NCBI RefSeq assembly: GCF_013403875.1
Contig: NZ_JACBNX010000005.1
Coordinates: 62,001 to 126,000 of the forward strand
Origin: Burkholderia guangdongensis
GTDB taxonomy: Bacteria > Pseudomonadota > Gammaproteobacteria > Burkholderiales > Burkholderiaceae
DNA: 64,000 nucleotides
Reading direction: 5' to 3'
How positions within the stretch are numbered: the first letter of the stretch is position 1; every line of letters starts with the position of its first letter. Both the position numbers and the translations under genes were made by a program. The notes under the pieces are model-generated. The model was not told the DNA's origin, searched no databases, and worked only from the letters and a program-made list of their open reading frames with translations. Positions 27,002 to 34,809 of the stretch are shown piece by piece.

Positions 27002-27682
27002 TTGGACACGCTGCTTCATTTCTTCAATCTCGTCCTGCACATCGACGCGTTTCTCGGCGACTTCATCCGGCAATACGGCGCCTGGGTCTATCTGGTGCTG
27101 TTTCTGATCGTGTTCTGCGAGACCGGGCTCGTCGTGTTTCCGTTCCTGCCGGGCGATTCGCTGCTGTTCATCGGCGGCGCGTTCGCGGCGTCGGGCGAGA
27201 TGTCGCTCGGCGCGCTGATCGTGCTGCTGCTCGTCGCGGCGATCGGCGGCAATACGGTGAACTATCTGATCGGCCGCGCGATCGGCCCGAAGGTGTTCAA
27301 CACGCATGTTCCAGTGCTCGAGCGCTTCCTCGACCGCAAGGCGCTGCAGAAGACCCACGACTTCTACGAACGGCACGGCGGCAAGACGATCGTGCTCGCG
27401 CGCTTCATCCCGGTCGTGCGGACGTTCGCGCCGTTCGTCGCGGGCGCGTCGTCGATGCGCGCGGCGCGCTTTCAACTGTTCAACTCGCTCGGCGCGCTGT
27501 TCTGGGTGCTGCTGCTCGTGCTGCTCGGGTATTTCTTCGGGAATATTCCGTTCATTCGGCACTATCTGAATGTGATCGTGCTGGTGGGGGCGGGTGCGGC
27601 GATCGTGCCGGTTGCGGGGGGCGCGCTGTGGAAGGTGTTGCGCGGTCGGTCGGGGGATGCGCAGAAAACGGGGGGGCGCTGA
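27002..27682 (+). CDS. DedA/VTT-family membrane protein
   Basis: A 226-residue inner-membrane protein of the DedA family (lipid-carrier or phospholipid flippase-like functions in envelope homeostasis). Diagnostic segments are LVFFLPGD-type VVFPFLPGDSLLFIGGAFAA, the glycine-rich IGGNTVNYLIGRAIG, and FYERHGGKTIVLARFIPVVRTFAPFVAGASSM, which carries the conserved Arg pairs. There are several further hydrophobic helices. The start is TTG at 27002, with AAGGA 7-8 nt upstream. Confidence 0.9.
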   Translation: MDTLLHFFNLVLHIDAFLGDFIRQYGAWVYLVLFLIVFCETGLVVFPFLPGDSLLFIGGAFAASGEMSLGALIVLLLVAAIGGNTVNYLIGRAIGPKVFNTHVPVLERFLDRKALQKTHDFYERHGGKTIVLARFIPVVRTFAPFVAGASSMRAARFQLFNSLGALFWVLLLVLLGYFFGNIPFIRHYLNVIVLVGAGAAIVPVAGGALWKVLRGRSGDAQKTGGR

Positions 27683-27756
27683 GTCGGAGGATGCTGAAGG
27701 ATCGGTGATGGATTGGCGTCATCCGCCTTCCGCGCAGCGCTCAGCATGCCCTCCGA

Positions 27757-27990
27757 TCACTGCGCCGCTTCCCACGCCACATCCACCGGCGCCGTGGGAT
27801 CGATATAGCGAACGACCGAGCCGCGCAGCACATCGAGCGGATTGCGTTCATTGCTGCGATACGGCCGGACTTCCAACGCCGGCTTGCCGTGATCGGTCAC
27901 GACCAGGCTTTCGCCGGACGCTTCAATCTGCCGGAAAAATTCAAGCGCCCTTGCCTTGAATTCAGATTTCGAAACCCGGTTAGCAGGCAT
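27757..27990 (-). CDS. Phd/YefM-type antitoxin, no toxin partner visible
   Basis: A 77-residue protein: NRVSKSEFKARALEFFRQIEASGESLVVTDHGKPALEVRPY is the classic Phd/YefM N-terminal DNA-binding and dimerisation fold. The start ATG at 27990 overlaps the end of the preceding antidote gene by 11 nt; a further in-frame start at 28026 is less likely. The bases downstream to dedA hold no toxin gene, so it is an orphan antitoxin or a regulator. Confidence 0.82.
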   Translation of the reverse strand: MPANRVSKSEFKARALEFFRQIEASGESLVVTDHGKPALEVRPYRSNERNPLDVLRGSVVRYIDPTAPVDVAWEAAQ

Positions 27991-28282
27991 GGGATGGCGT
28001 TGCATGCAGCTCGATGCCAAGCGCACGGATGACCTTCAGAATCGTTGCAAAGCTAGGATTGCCGTCTTCGGACAGGGCTTTGTACAAACCCTCGCGGGAA
28101 ATGCCGGTATCGCGGGCGAGTTGCGCCATGCCGCGCGCTCGGGCAATGACACCGAGTGCGTGCGCGATGAAGGCAGGATCGTCACCGCCTTCCACGAGAC
28201 TGGCCTCGAGATATTCGGCCATATCGGCTTCGGTTTTCAGGTGTTCGGCCGAATCCCACGGCCGGGTTCTGATCGTCGTCAT
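27980..28282 (-). CDS. Addiction-module antidote protein (HTH, COG3636 type), no toxin visible
   Basis: A 100-residue protein with the family pattern WDSAEHLKTEADMAEYLEASL, then DDPAFIAHALGVIARARGMAQLARDTGISREGLYKALSEDGNPSF, whose second half is the helix-turn-helix. These antitoxins normally follow a RelE/HigB-like toxin. The gene upstream here is instead a small membrane protein, so the toxin is absent. It overlaps the Phd-type gene by 11 nt. Confidence 0.85.
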   Translation of the reverse strand: MTTIRTRPWDSAEHLKTEADMAEYLEASLVEGGDDPAFIAHALGVIARARGMAQLARDTGISREGLYKALSEDGNPSFATILKVIRALGIELHATPSHAC

Positions 28283-28393
28283 CGCTTGCTCCGTAGAGAG
28301 GTTGGCACAGTATCTTGTGCGCAGCCTTTATGTCAGCGGCTTGCGTCGACTTGTCACGGCCGCACAGCAGAAAAGAGCGAGTCCGCACGGACG

Positions 28394-28678
28394 CTACACC
28401 CCTCGCTTCGGCGGCCTGCGAAACCGCGAATGCCATCCAATCAACCCGAACGACAGCACGAGAGAGATCGCAAAGCTGAGGAGCAGCAGAACGCCGACGA
28501 ATATGTCCTCGTTTTGTTCGCCCCCTACGGAGCCGAGTGCGCGAAATAGCGGCGCTAGGACGTTCCATCCTTCCCTCCCGTTGCCGAACCACTTCGCCAT
28601 CCACGGGAGTGACGTCAATGCGATCTGGACGGGCAGAGTCAGTAGTAGCGCGAGCAACATGCGACTGACCAGCTTCAT
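28394..28678 (-). CDS. Small membrane protein of unknown function
   Basis: A 94-residue protein not assigned to a family. Hydrophobic helices cover about residues 6-28 (MLLALLLTLPVQIALTSLPW) and 60-82 (VGVLLLLSFAISLVLSFGLIG), with a basic tail RFRRPPKRGV. GGAAAGG lies 11 nt upstream of the ATG. The start overlaps the end of a short unrecognised open frame. The small size and TA-rich surroundings would suit an immunity or accessory protein, but nothing demonstrates this. Confidence 0.5.
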   Translation of the reverse strand: MKLVSRMLLALLLTLPVQIALTSLPWMAKWFGNGREGWNVLAPLFRALGSVGGEQNEDIFVGVLLLLSFAISLVLSFGLIGWHSRFRRPPKRGV

Positions 28679-28877
28679 CGAACCATCACCTTTCCGTAGG
28701 CCTTGAGCACCGTGCCCGGCACCTGAAACTTCGGCTGGGCTTTCAGGAATGCGCGTAGCTTATCGATCTTCGTCGTCGTACTCCGGATCGAGATCGGCCG
28801 CGTCTTACGTATATGGAAAAGACAGAAGCCCAGCGCTCGTGAGAGTGAGGGGCTTCCAGCATTCGAAAGCGACACCC

Positions 28878-29687
28878 TCACATATGCCGCTGCGCGACCG
28901 GCGTTTCCGGCGTCGGATACGCGGCGTCGCGGAACGTATCGAGAATCACGCGGTTCGTGTCGCAGGTCACCTGCCAGTAATTCGCCGGCGCCGTGAACGG
29001 CCGCACGAACAGCAGCGGGCCCTCCGGCGTGAACTGCAGCACGCCGATGTCCGGCGCCGGATTCGGCAGCACGTTCGGCACGTTCTGCACCGCCGCCTTC
29101 AGACGCTCGATCGCGTCGACCGCATCCACGCTGTTCGCGATCTTCGCGCTCAGGTCGACGCGGCGGTACGGCGTCGCGCTGTAGTTCGAGATGTTGTCGG
29201 AGAAGATCTTGTTGTTGCCGACGAGCGTCACGACGTTGTCGGCCGAGACGATCGTCGTGCCGAACAGCCCGAGTTCCTTCACGGTGCCGGTGACGCCGCC
29301 CGCGCTGATCGTGTCGCCGACCTTGAACGGCCGCAGCACCTGCATGAACACACCCGCCGCGAAGTGCGCGAGCAGCCCGCCCCACGCGGTGCCGACCGCG
29401 AGGCCGAGGCCGGCGAGCAGTGCCGCGAACGATGTCGTCTGCACGCCGAAGATCTGCAGAATCGCGAGGATCAGCAGGATCGTCAGCAGCACGCTGACGA
29501 CGGACGTCAGATAGTTCGACAGCGTCGGGTCGACCTTGCCGCTGCGGCGCACGACCTTGCCGAGCAGCGACGTGCCGATCCGGATCGCCCAGCGGCCGAC
29601 GAGCCAGAGGGCGATCGCCGCAAGCAGGTTCAGGCCGAAATCGAGGCCGCGAGTCATCACGAATTCCTGGGCGGTGGCGAGGTTCAA
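28878..29687 (-). CDS. MscS-family mechanosensitive channel
   Basis: A 269-residue small-conductance channel that releases solutes on hypo-osmotic shock. Three transmembrane helices are seen. The pore-lining TM3 carries the Gly/Ala pattern AALLAGLGLAVGTAWGGLLAHFAAG, then the beta-domain VGDTISAGGVTGTVKELGLFGTTIVSADN and VVTLVGNNKIFSDNISNYS. Length matches E. coli-type MscS. It ends at TGA 28878-28880. A 23-bp piece of its 5' end (29640-29662) recurs at 31787-31809. Confidence 0.95.
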   Translation of the reverse strand: MNLATAQEFVMTRGLDFGLNLLAAIALWLVGRWAIRIGTSLLGKVVRRSGKVDPTLSNYLTSVVSVLLTILLILAILQIFGVQTTSFAALLAGLGLAVGTAWGGLLAHFAAGVFMQVLRPFKVGDTISAGGVTGTVKELGLFGTTIVSADNVVTLVGNNKIFSDNISNYSATPYRRVDLSAKIANSVDAVDAIERLKAAVQNVPNVLPNPAPDIGVLQFTPEGPLLFVRPFTAPANYWQVTCDTNRVILDTFRDAAYPTPETPVAQRHM

Positions 29688-30147
29688 GGTGCGTTCTCCG
29701 TATCGGTTTGAAAGGCCGGCTCGTGGCCGGGATTCGTCGGAGCTTTATAACCGACGGGCGGGAGGGTGGCAACCGGGGCCGCCAAGTGGCGGCGGGGCGA
29801 TGGGGCGATGGTCCGGGTGCGGTCAAACCTTCGCGAGGGGCCGTGGATCGAGTATGCGGGATTCAGTTCGAGTCCGCGATTCACCCTGATTAATGGCGCC
29901 AGGCACGGAAGCCATGAATTAATCCGCTAGATTTTTCATAAAATTGCTTCCTGATAATTCGTGTATGTCCCGACTCCGCCTTAAATCGAAAGTTATGCCG
30001 TTTTTCAATCGTCTTATTTAACGTGGATCTTTAACACTTGCTGTGATACGCGATATTGCGTAAATCTCTATACTCTGCCAACATCCGCCTTGCCACCAAA
30101 GCTGATTTAGAGATATTTGGCGACAGATTCCGGTTTGCATCGTCACC
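29688..30147. other. 460-nt region with a probable symE relic and an AT-rich promoter zone
   Basis: At 29842-29868 the plus strand matches the symE gene at 34810-35043 over about 27 nt with three mismatches (PWIEYAGFSSS versus RWIEHAGFSPG), pointing to a decayed SymE copy. From about 29890 to 30147 the DNA becomes clearly AT-richer and probably holds the promoter of the EAL gene. No intact gene is seen. Confidence 0.5.
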
Positions 30148-31785
30148 ATGCGCAACACGCCAAACACAATAAGCCAACCGATGCAGACTACCCTTGCTCC
30201 GGAATTCCGCTTTCCACGTCGCGGGGCATGGCACCGACTTGGCTTTCTCGTTGCATTGAACGTCGGCCTGCTCGTTCTCCTGGCCGCAATCGCACTTTCT
30301 GACCATTACGCGGATGACGCGATTGCCAAGCGCGAGTATCTGATCGCCAACGGCGTCGTGTCGTCCGTGGATCGCATTCTGAACGATATTACGTCCCGAA
30401 ATCAGGAGGCGTTCACTACGCTTCGCGGGCAACCTTGTGCGACGATTTTTCAGGCGCTGTCGGAATCGGCATCACACTTCCGTTACATTCGCGAGGTCGC
30501 CCTTGTAACGGGAGGACGTGTCTATTGCTCCTCGGCGTCGGGCCCGATCGACGTGCCAGTCGCCACGTATTTGCCAACCTCTCCACGGCCCGGAGCAACG
30601 AGAGCAACTCTTCTGCCCCAGACTCCGTTTCAACCCGGCATTCCCGTCCTCGTCGCGTACCGTGCGACCGCGCGCGATGCTGGTGTCCTGTATGTCATTG
30701 AAGGGGATTACATTGCAGATATCCTGGCCGGCGGCACCCGATATGGTGCGGCGACAGCCACTTTATCGATGAACGGAAAGGCACTCCTGAGCGATCAGCG
30801 AAAACTGATGCAGGATTCGTCATACAAACCCGAAAGAGCGACACGCATTGCGTCGAAAACCTGGCCATTCACCGTTTCGGTATCGCCTTCCGAGGAATAC
30901 GTTTCACACGTGTGCTGGAAATACCGATTGATTTTCTTGACAATCGGGCTGCTCCTGAACTGCGTCGTCGCAGCCATTTATCTGCTGGTGTTTGCGCCAC
31001 GCCGAATGTTGCTGAAGGCCGTTCGCGACGCGATTCGACGCAACGAGTTCCATCTCGAGTATCAGCCAATCGTAAGCATCGAGAGTCGCGCGTTAGTCGG
31101 TGTCGAGGCGCTACTGCGCTGGAACCATCCGAAGTGGGGGGCGATTAGTCCGGCGGCATTTATGCCTGATGTGGAGTCAAGCACCATGTTGGCGAAGGTA
31201 ACCGCCTACGTTCTCCGGACGACGATTGCCGACATGAAGGCTCACCGTCCGCCCGCTCCGTTGCGTCTCGCGGTCAACGTTGGGCCGAAGGATATGGAGC
31301 GCCCCCAATTTACCTCTGAAGTCGTAGCAGTGATCAGCAGGTTGCCGCCTGGCGTGACCTTGGTTCTGGAATTGACGGAACGGTTTCTGCTCGAGAAGAG
31401 CTCGCGAACGATGAGCATCTTCCAGGCCCTCAGATCGCAGGGGGTCAAGTTTGCGATTGACGACTTCGGTACGCATCACAGCAATCTCGATTTGCTCGCG
31501 CGGTATCCATTCGACTACGTGAAAATTGATCGCCAGTTCGTGGCGGAGCTCGAAACAAGCGGAGCGAGACTGGTACAGGGCCTTGTTTCGGTCGCGGAAC
31601 ACTTCGACCTCGAAATTATCGCGGAAGGCGTCGAAACCGAGGAACAGCACAACGCGCTGCGGGAGATCGGTGTTGAATACGCGCAAGGATATCTCTATCA
31701 GCGACCGCTACGAGCAGAAGATCTCCGAAACAAGTGGTTTGCTCCCTCCGGAAAGAGCATGAGTGAGGCTGGCTGGAAGGCTTGA
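30148..31785 (+). CDS. CSS-motif EAL-domain c-di-GMP phosphodiesterase
   Basis: An inner-membrane enzyme degrading cyclic di-GMP. TM1 is about residues 31-51 and TM2 261-283. The periplasmic loop between them has the CSS motif (Cys127-Ser-Ser) and Cys97, as in PdeB/PdeC-type redox-sensing PDEs. The EAL domain keeps GVEALLRW (Glu320), VNVGP, LELTER, AIDDF (Asp438-439), YVKID (Lys459, Asp461), EGVE and QGYLYQRP, so activity is likely. Loop 6 reads DDFGTHHSN instead of the usual DDFGTGYSS. Start 30148 or ATG 30181 are both possible. GC content is lower than in the flanking core genes, suggesting acquisition. Confidence 0.9.
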   Translation: MRNTPNTISQPMQTTLAPEFRFPRRGAWHRLGFLVALNVGLLVLLAAIALSDHYADDAIAKREYLIANGVVSSVDRILNDITSRNQEAFTTLRGQPCATIFQALSESASHFRYIREVALVTGGRVYCSSASGPIDVPVATYLPTSPRPGATRATLLPQTPFQPGIPVLVAYRATARDAGVLYVIEGDYIADILAGGTRYGAATATLSMNGKALLSDQRKLMQDSSYKPERATRIASKTWPFTVSVSPSEEYVSHVCWKYRLIFLTIGLLLNCVVAAIYLLVFAPRRMLLKAVRDAIRRNEFHLEYQPIVSIESRALVGVEALLRWNHPKWGAISPAAFMPDVESSTMLAKVTAYVLRTTIADMKAHRPPAPLRLAVNVGPKDMERPQFTSEVVAVISRLPPGVTLVLELTERFLLEKSSRTMSIFQALRSQGVKFAIDDFGTHHSNLDLLARYPFDYVKIDRQFVAELETSGARLVQGLVSVAEHFDLEIIAEGVETEEQHNALREIGVEYAQGYLYQRPLRAEDLRNKWFAPSGKSMSEAGWKA

Positions 31786-32512
31786 GATCGAGGCCGCGAG
31801 TCATCACGACAGCATTCTCTCGAAAAATACAAACTCCTGCCCAGCCCGTTCTTCCGCTCAGAGGCTCGTGTACGGGGCAAACCCTCGCGCGCGCGAAGGT
31901 CGGCGGCTCGCACGCCGAGGTCAAACCCTCGCGGACGAAAATCAGAGACTCGCACGCCGAGGTCAAATCATCATACGGATGGAGGTCGAAGGCTCGCGGG
32001 CCGAGGTCAACCCTCGCGCACGATTGTCAGCGAACCGTGCGTGGAGGTTCGAGGCCCGCGCGCCGAGATCAAACCCTCATGTACCCGGAGGTCGGAGGCC
32101 CGTGCGCGGCGTTAAACCGGCGCGATTGAAGGTCGGAGGCCCGTGCGCGGAAGTTGATCCCTCGGGATTGAGGGGCAGAGGCCCGTGCGCGGAAGTTGAT
32201 CTCTCGCGATTGAGGGGCAGAGGCCCGAATGTAGCGCTCAAACTGCCATGCACGGAGCGCAGAGGCCCGAGTTCGGCGCTCCAGCCCGCGTGCACCGATC
32301 GCGGCGGTTCGAGTCCCGGGGGCAAATCTCCGCGCGCCGCCGTCTGAGTTGCATGCGCCGGCATCTGGACGTGGTGCACGTGGAAAGTCCCGCCGCTTTT
32401 TAGGACTTGTCTGAAAAATGGCGAGAACTTTGCAAAATGCTTACGCGATGGGGCAATCTCGTCCGGTCGTGCCAACCGGCATGACATGGCCAACCCGTCC
32501 AGAAGGAATGCA
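31786..32512. other. Gene-free stretch containing a copied mscS fragment and a 42-bp repeat array
   Basis: About 730 nt after the EAL gene. It begins with 23 bp (31787-31809) identical to the 5' coding part of mscS, then enters the degenerate repeat array, and ends in a short AT-richer segment before the next gene. Frames are open on both strands only because the repeat period is a multiple of three. I do not call a gene. Confidence 0.65.
31861..32345 (+). repeat. Degenerate 42-bp tandem repeat array
   Basis: Anchors of the form GAGGC(C/T)CG(T/C)G recur at 31861, 31903, 31945, 31989, 32051, 32095, 32136, 32178, 32220, 32262 and about 32304. Most steps are 41-44 bp, with one longer step of 62. 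The best-conserved neighbours (32136 and 32178) share nearly the whole unit, GCGCGGAAGTTGAT...TCGCGATTGAGGGGCA-like. No CRISPR-type spacing between identical repeats is present. Confidence 0.8.
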
Positions 32513-32989
32513 ATGTCACAGAACCTGATCTCGTTTCAACTCAACCAGGCCGATCTGGCCGCGGTGGATGCCGCACTGGACACCCTGGAGAAAAAGCTCA
32601 GCGGCCTGATCGACCTGTCGCCCGAGCAGCGCGGCACGCTGGTGAAGATGGGCGGCAAATCCGAAGCGTTTTGCCGCACGACGGTGGAGGTGCTCGGCAA
32701 CAACGCCGGGGTGTTGTCGGCTAACTTCAGCTTGCCGGAAGTCCGGCGCGATCTGGCTGCCTTCGATATCCTGCGCCCCCGCCTTGTCCGCGTGGAAAAG
32801 CTCTATGAAAAGATGCGCGATTCGCAACTGGCGCTGGGCAGTGACGTGATGACCGCCGCGCTGGAAGGCTATGCGTTCCTGAAGATCGCGGGGCGCGGAG
32901 AAGGGCTGGATATGGCAAGGAAGGCGTTGTCGGTGAGGTTCAGTCGCCGCAGCCATAAAGAGACGCAGGAGCACGAGCCGGCGGAGTAA
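32513..32989 (+). CDS. Hypothetical protein, helical
   Basis: A 158-residue protein that I do not recognise with certainty. It is mostly predicted helix: NQADLAAVDAALDTLEKKLSGLIDLSPEQRGTLVKMGGKSEAFCRTTVEVL, then VRRDLAAFDILRPRLVRVEKLYEKM and DVMTAALEGYAFLKIAGRGEGLD, with a basic-acidic tail (SRRSHKETQEHEPAE). ATG at 32513 was chosen because AGAAGGA lies just ahead. It sits at the left edge of the TA cluster with no obvious partner. An uncharacterised accessory protein is the most that can be said. Confidence 0.65.
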   Translation: MSQNLISFQLNQADLAAVDAALDTLEKKLSGLIDLSPEQRGTLVKMGGKSEAFCRTTVEVLGNNAGVLSANFSLPEVRRDLAAFDILRPRLVRVEKLYEKMRDSQLALGSDVMTAALEGYAFLKIAGRGEGLDMARKALSVRFSRRSHKETQEHEPAE

Positions 32990-33005
32990 CGGGACGCGTG
33001 AATTA

Positions 33006-33339
33006 AGCCGCTTCGGCGGCTGATGTTGTTCGCCAGGGTGGCGAGACTTGGTCTTGCCACCCTCTGGTTCAATCGGCGCGGAATGTATCGCGCTGCCTGA
33101 TTTGCTCCCGGGTCATGGGCCTGTCGGCAATCATGTAGTCCTGATCAACGGTAATGGTGATGCGTCTGCGTACGTAATCGACGCTGAACAACACGTGTTG
33201 CCCAGGCTTGAAGCCCGCGTGTTCGAGGAGATTTTCGGTCACGGTCATCCAGGGGAAGGCGAGGCGTCTGCGCCGTTCGTGTGGGCTGACAGTGGCGCGG
33301 GCCCGCTCGAGTGCGACGGAAAACGTCGTTTGCGGCTCG
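33006..33339. repeat. 334-bp direct duplication, copy A
   Basis: This stretch matches 33993-34326 over its whole 334-bp length with only a few differences. It begins with the GCCGC-TTCG-GCGGC hairpin, passes a GGTGGCGAGAC / GTCT(T/C)GCCACC hairpin, and holds the 3' part of a symE gene on the minus strand. At 33339 the match stops abruptly and higB coding sequence begins. Confidence 0.9.
33069..33339 (-). pseudogene. 5'-truncated symE copy
   Basis: This minus-strand frame ends with the same residues as the intact SymE at 34056-34364 (LEHAGFKPGQHVLFSVDYV, TREQIRQRDTFRAD) but loses similarity at 33339, removing roughly the first 13 codons and the whole 5' leader with its hairpin. The frame stays open through the antisense of higB, which is a chance consequence of the junction. 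Confidence 0.8.
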
Positions 33340-33584
33340 CATTCTTTCGTACGGGTAGCAAGGCTGGAATCCAGCCGCACCACGCCGCCAAGTTGCGCAT
33401 CATGCTGGGCGCATTGGATCAAGCGACAGGGCCAGACGACATGAACGCGCCGAACTGGAAGCTGCACCCGCTGCACGACGACCTGAAAGGCCATTGGTCG
33501 GTTTGGGTCAACGGTAATTGGCGTCTGACTTTTACATTCAACGGTGCAGACGCCGAGCTTGTCGATTGCCAGGACTACCGCTGA
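33339..33584 (+). pseudogene. higB: 5'-truncated HigB/RelE-type toxin gene
   Basis: Encodes AFFRTGSKAGIQPHHAAKLRIML, then NWKLHPLHDDLKGHWSVWVNGNWRLTF and DCQDYR, the body of a HigB mRNA interferase that cleaves ribosome-bound mRNA. The first dozen or so residues of the family are missing: the reading frame instead enters the antisense of the duplicated symE fragment at 33339. The frame is open across the junction, so a chimeric product is possible, but native start and promoter are gone. The intact antitoxin gene follows 10 nt later. Confidence 0.8.
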
Positions 33585-33594
33585 GGAAATGGAT

Positions 33595-33882
33595 ATGAGC
33601 AGGATGCACAACCCGCCGCACCCCGGCGCAGTGCTGCGGGAATGGATCCCCGAAGACGTGACGATCACGCAAGCCGCCGAAGCGTTGCAGATCAATCGCG
33701 TCACGCTGTCGAACCTGCTGAACGGCAGCGGGAACGTGACCGCGAACATTGCACTACGGCTGGCCGCATGGCTCGGCACGTCGCCCGATTTGTGGATCGG
33801 TATGCAGTCGCAATGGGACTTGTGGCAGGCAGAGCAGCAGCCGCGGCCGACCATCCAACCACTCGTGAGACACGCGGCCTGA
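33595..33882 (+). CDS. higA: HigA-type antitoxin
   Basis: A 95-residue XRE-family antitoxin: NPPHPGAVLREWIPEDVTITQAAEALQINRVTLSNLLNGSGNVTANIALRLAAWLGTSPDLWIGMQSQWDLWQAEQ is the full family pattern. The HTH is around residues 26-47, and the C-terminal helix pair binds HigB. ATG at 33595 has GAGGA 7 nt upstream; an ATG at 33589 is too close. The preceding higB is headless, so this antitoxin may now act only as a repressor. Confidence 0.9.
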   Translation: MSRMHNPPHPGAVLREWIPEDVTITQAAEALQINRVTLSNLLNGSGNVTANIALRLAAWLGTSPDLWIGMQSQWDLWQAEQQPRPTIQPLVRHAA

Positions 33883-33992
33883 TTTTCCTCCGATACACCA
33901 TTGGTCAAGCCGACCGCCTCCGTTGTGAGGCGGTTTTCTTTTCCGGGTCTCATTGAGTCGCCCACGTCTGCGCAGCGTCGGGCAGTATCAGG

Positions 33993-34326
33993 AGCCGCTT
34001 CGGCGGCTGATGTTGTTCGCCAGGGTGGCGAGACATGGTCTCGCCACCCTCTGGTTCAGTCGGCGCGGAATGTATCGCGCTGCCTGATTTCCTCCCGGGT
34101 CATGGGCCTGTCGGCAATCATGTAGTCCTGATCAACGGTAATGGTGATGCGTCTGCGTACGTAATCGACGCTGAACAACACGTGTTGCCCAGGCTTGAAG
34201 CCCGCGTGTTCAAGGAGATTTTCGGTCACGGTCATCCACGGGAAGGCGAGGCGTCTGCGCTGTTCGTGTGGGCTGACGGTGGCGCGGGCCCGCTCGAGTT
34301 CGACGGAAAAAGTCGTTTGCGGCTCG
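33993..34326. repeat. 334-bp direct duplication, copy B
   Basis: Partner of 33006-33339. This copy includes the terminator hairpins and most of the intact symE gene; similarity ends at 34326, inside codon 13 of that symE. The two copies flank the higB'-higA segment as direct repeats 987 bp apart. Confidence 0.9.
34022..34050 (-). terminator. Hairpin downstream of symE
   Basis: Perfect 13-bp arms AGGGTGGCGAGAC / GTCTCGCCACCCT with a 3-nt loop, just after the symE stop. No clear U-run follows, so termination is inferred from position and stem strength. The duplicated copy at about 33035-33062 carries one mismatch. Confidence 0.55.
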
Positions 34327-34364
34327 GCGCGAGCGCGACGTGGTTTAAGATTGGCATCAGCCAT
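34056..34364 (-). CDS. SymE-family type I toxin
   Basis: A 102-residue SymE-like protein (AbrB-type swapped-hairpin fold that has evolved to an RNA-cleaving or nucleoid-binding toxin). The core is LAFPWMTVTENLLEHAGFKPGQHVLFSVDYVRRRITITV, where the P-W-x-x-L/V-x-G-x-W/L-L-x-x-AGF-x-x-G pattern is family-typical. In E. coli symE is LexA-controlled and silenced by the antisense RNA SymR. The leader here holds a 14-bp-stem hairpin 32 nt before the ATG, identical in placement to that of the divergent symE gene at 34810. It is complete, unlike the duplicated copy at 33069. Confidence 0.82.
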   Translation of the reverse strand: MADANLKPRRARAEPQTTFSVELERARATVSPHEQRRRLAFPWMTVTENLLEHAGFKPGQHVLFSVDYVRRRITITVDQDYMIADRPMTREEIRQRDTFRAD

Positions 34365-34396
34365 GGTCAGTTCCTCAGTTGAACTGGTGGTGGTCA

Positions 34397-34441
34397 GCGG
34401 GCGGTGAGTGTTGGCGCACTCATCGCCCGCGCTTCGTTTAC
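34397..34441 (+). ncRNA. Candidate 3' end and terminator of a SymR-like antisense RNA (copy 1)
   Basis: Arms GCGGGCGGTGAGTG (34397-34410) and CACTCATCGCCCGC (34417-34430) pair fully with one G-U, and are followed on the plus strand by GCTTCGTTTAC. Read antisense to the symE leader, this looks like an intrinsic terminator. A transcript would begin inside or near the symE 5' coding region. The same hairpin and tail precede the other symE gene, which is the main support. No promoter was identified. Confidence 0.5.
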
Positions 34442-34732
34442 GTCACTTCAATTTGGATGACCATCGTTCGGTCTCGTACTTGAACTGGCGTTGGTGAATT
34501 CTAAGGTTCTGGAGTGAGGATCGATGGATTGTTGGCAGGCGTTAGCCAAAAGGCCAGTTTATGGCCCGTATCCCGGAGTCGGAGCTTGAGCGCATCGGGG
34601 GAGGCCGCAACGTTAGCCACTCGGACTTGGCCATCTGGCGTATTGCGGCAACGCGCGCAACGGGCGATTGTTATGCAATGGAAGGCGAGGGCACGTCGTC
34701 CGCCCATCGAACATAGGAGGGAATGCAGGACG

Positions 34733-34777
34733 TAAACGAAGCGCGGGCCGTAGGTGCTACCAACACCTGCGGCCCGC
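34733..34777 (-). ncRNA. Candidate 3' end and terminator of a SymR-like antisense RNA (copy 2)
   Basis: Arms GCGGGCCGTAGGTG (34743-34756) and CACCTGCGGCCCGC (34764-34777), one G-U pair, loop of 7 nt. On the minus strand the hairpin is followed by GCTTCGTTTACGTC, the same tail as copy 1. The distance from hairpin to symE start codon is 32 nt in both copies, although the stem sequences differ. Confidence 0.5.
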
Positions 34778-34809
34778 TGACCACAACCAACTCTACAAGG
34801 GAGTTGATC

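Noticed and set aside
28679..28877. Short C-terminal-looking peptides (DLDPEYDDEDR in one frame, KAQPKFQVPGTVLKAYGKVMVR in another)
   Set aside because: They might be tails of lost genes, but no start codon or family could be assigned.
31861..32345. Open frames on both strands across the 42-bp array as real genes
   Set aside because: They follow automatically from a period divisible by three; no start with a ribosome site and no domain were seen.
32347..32512. Transposon end before the hypothetical gene (GGACTTGTCTGAAAAATGG)
   Set aside because: The word resembles some insertion-sequence termini, but no matching inverted end, target duplication or transposase is present.
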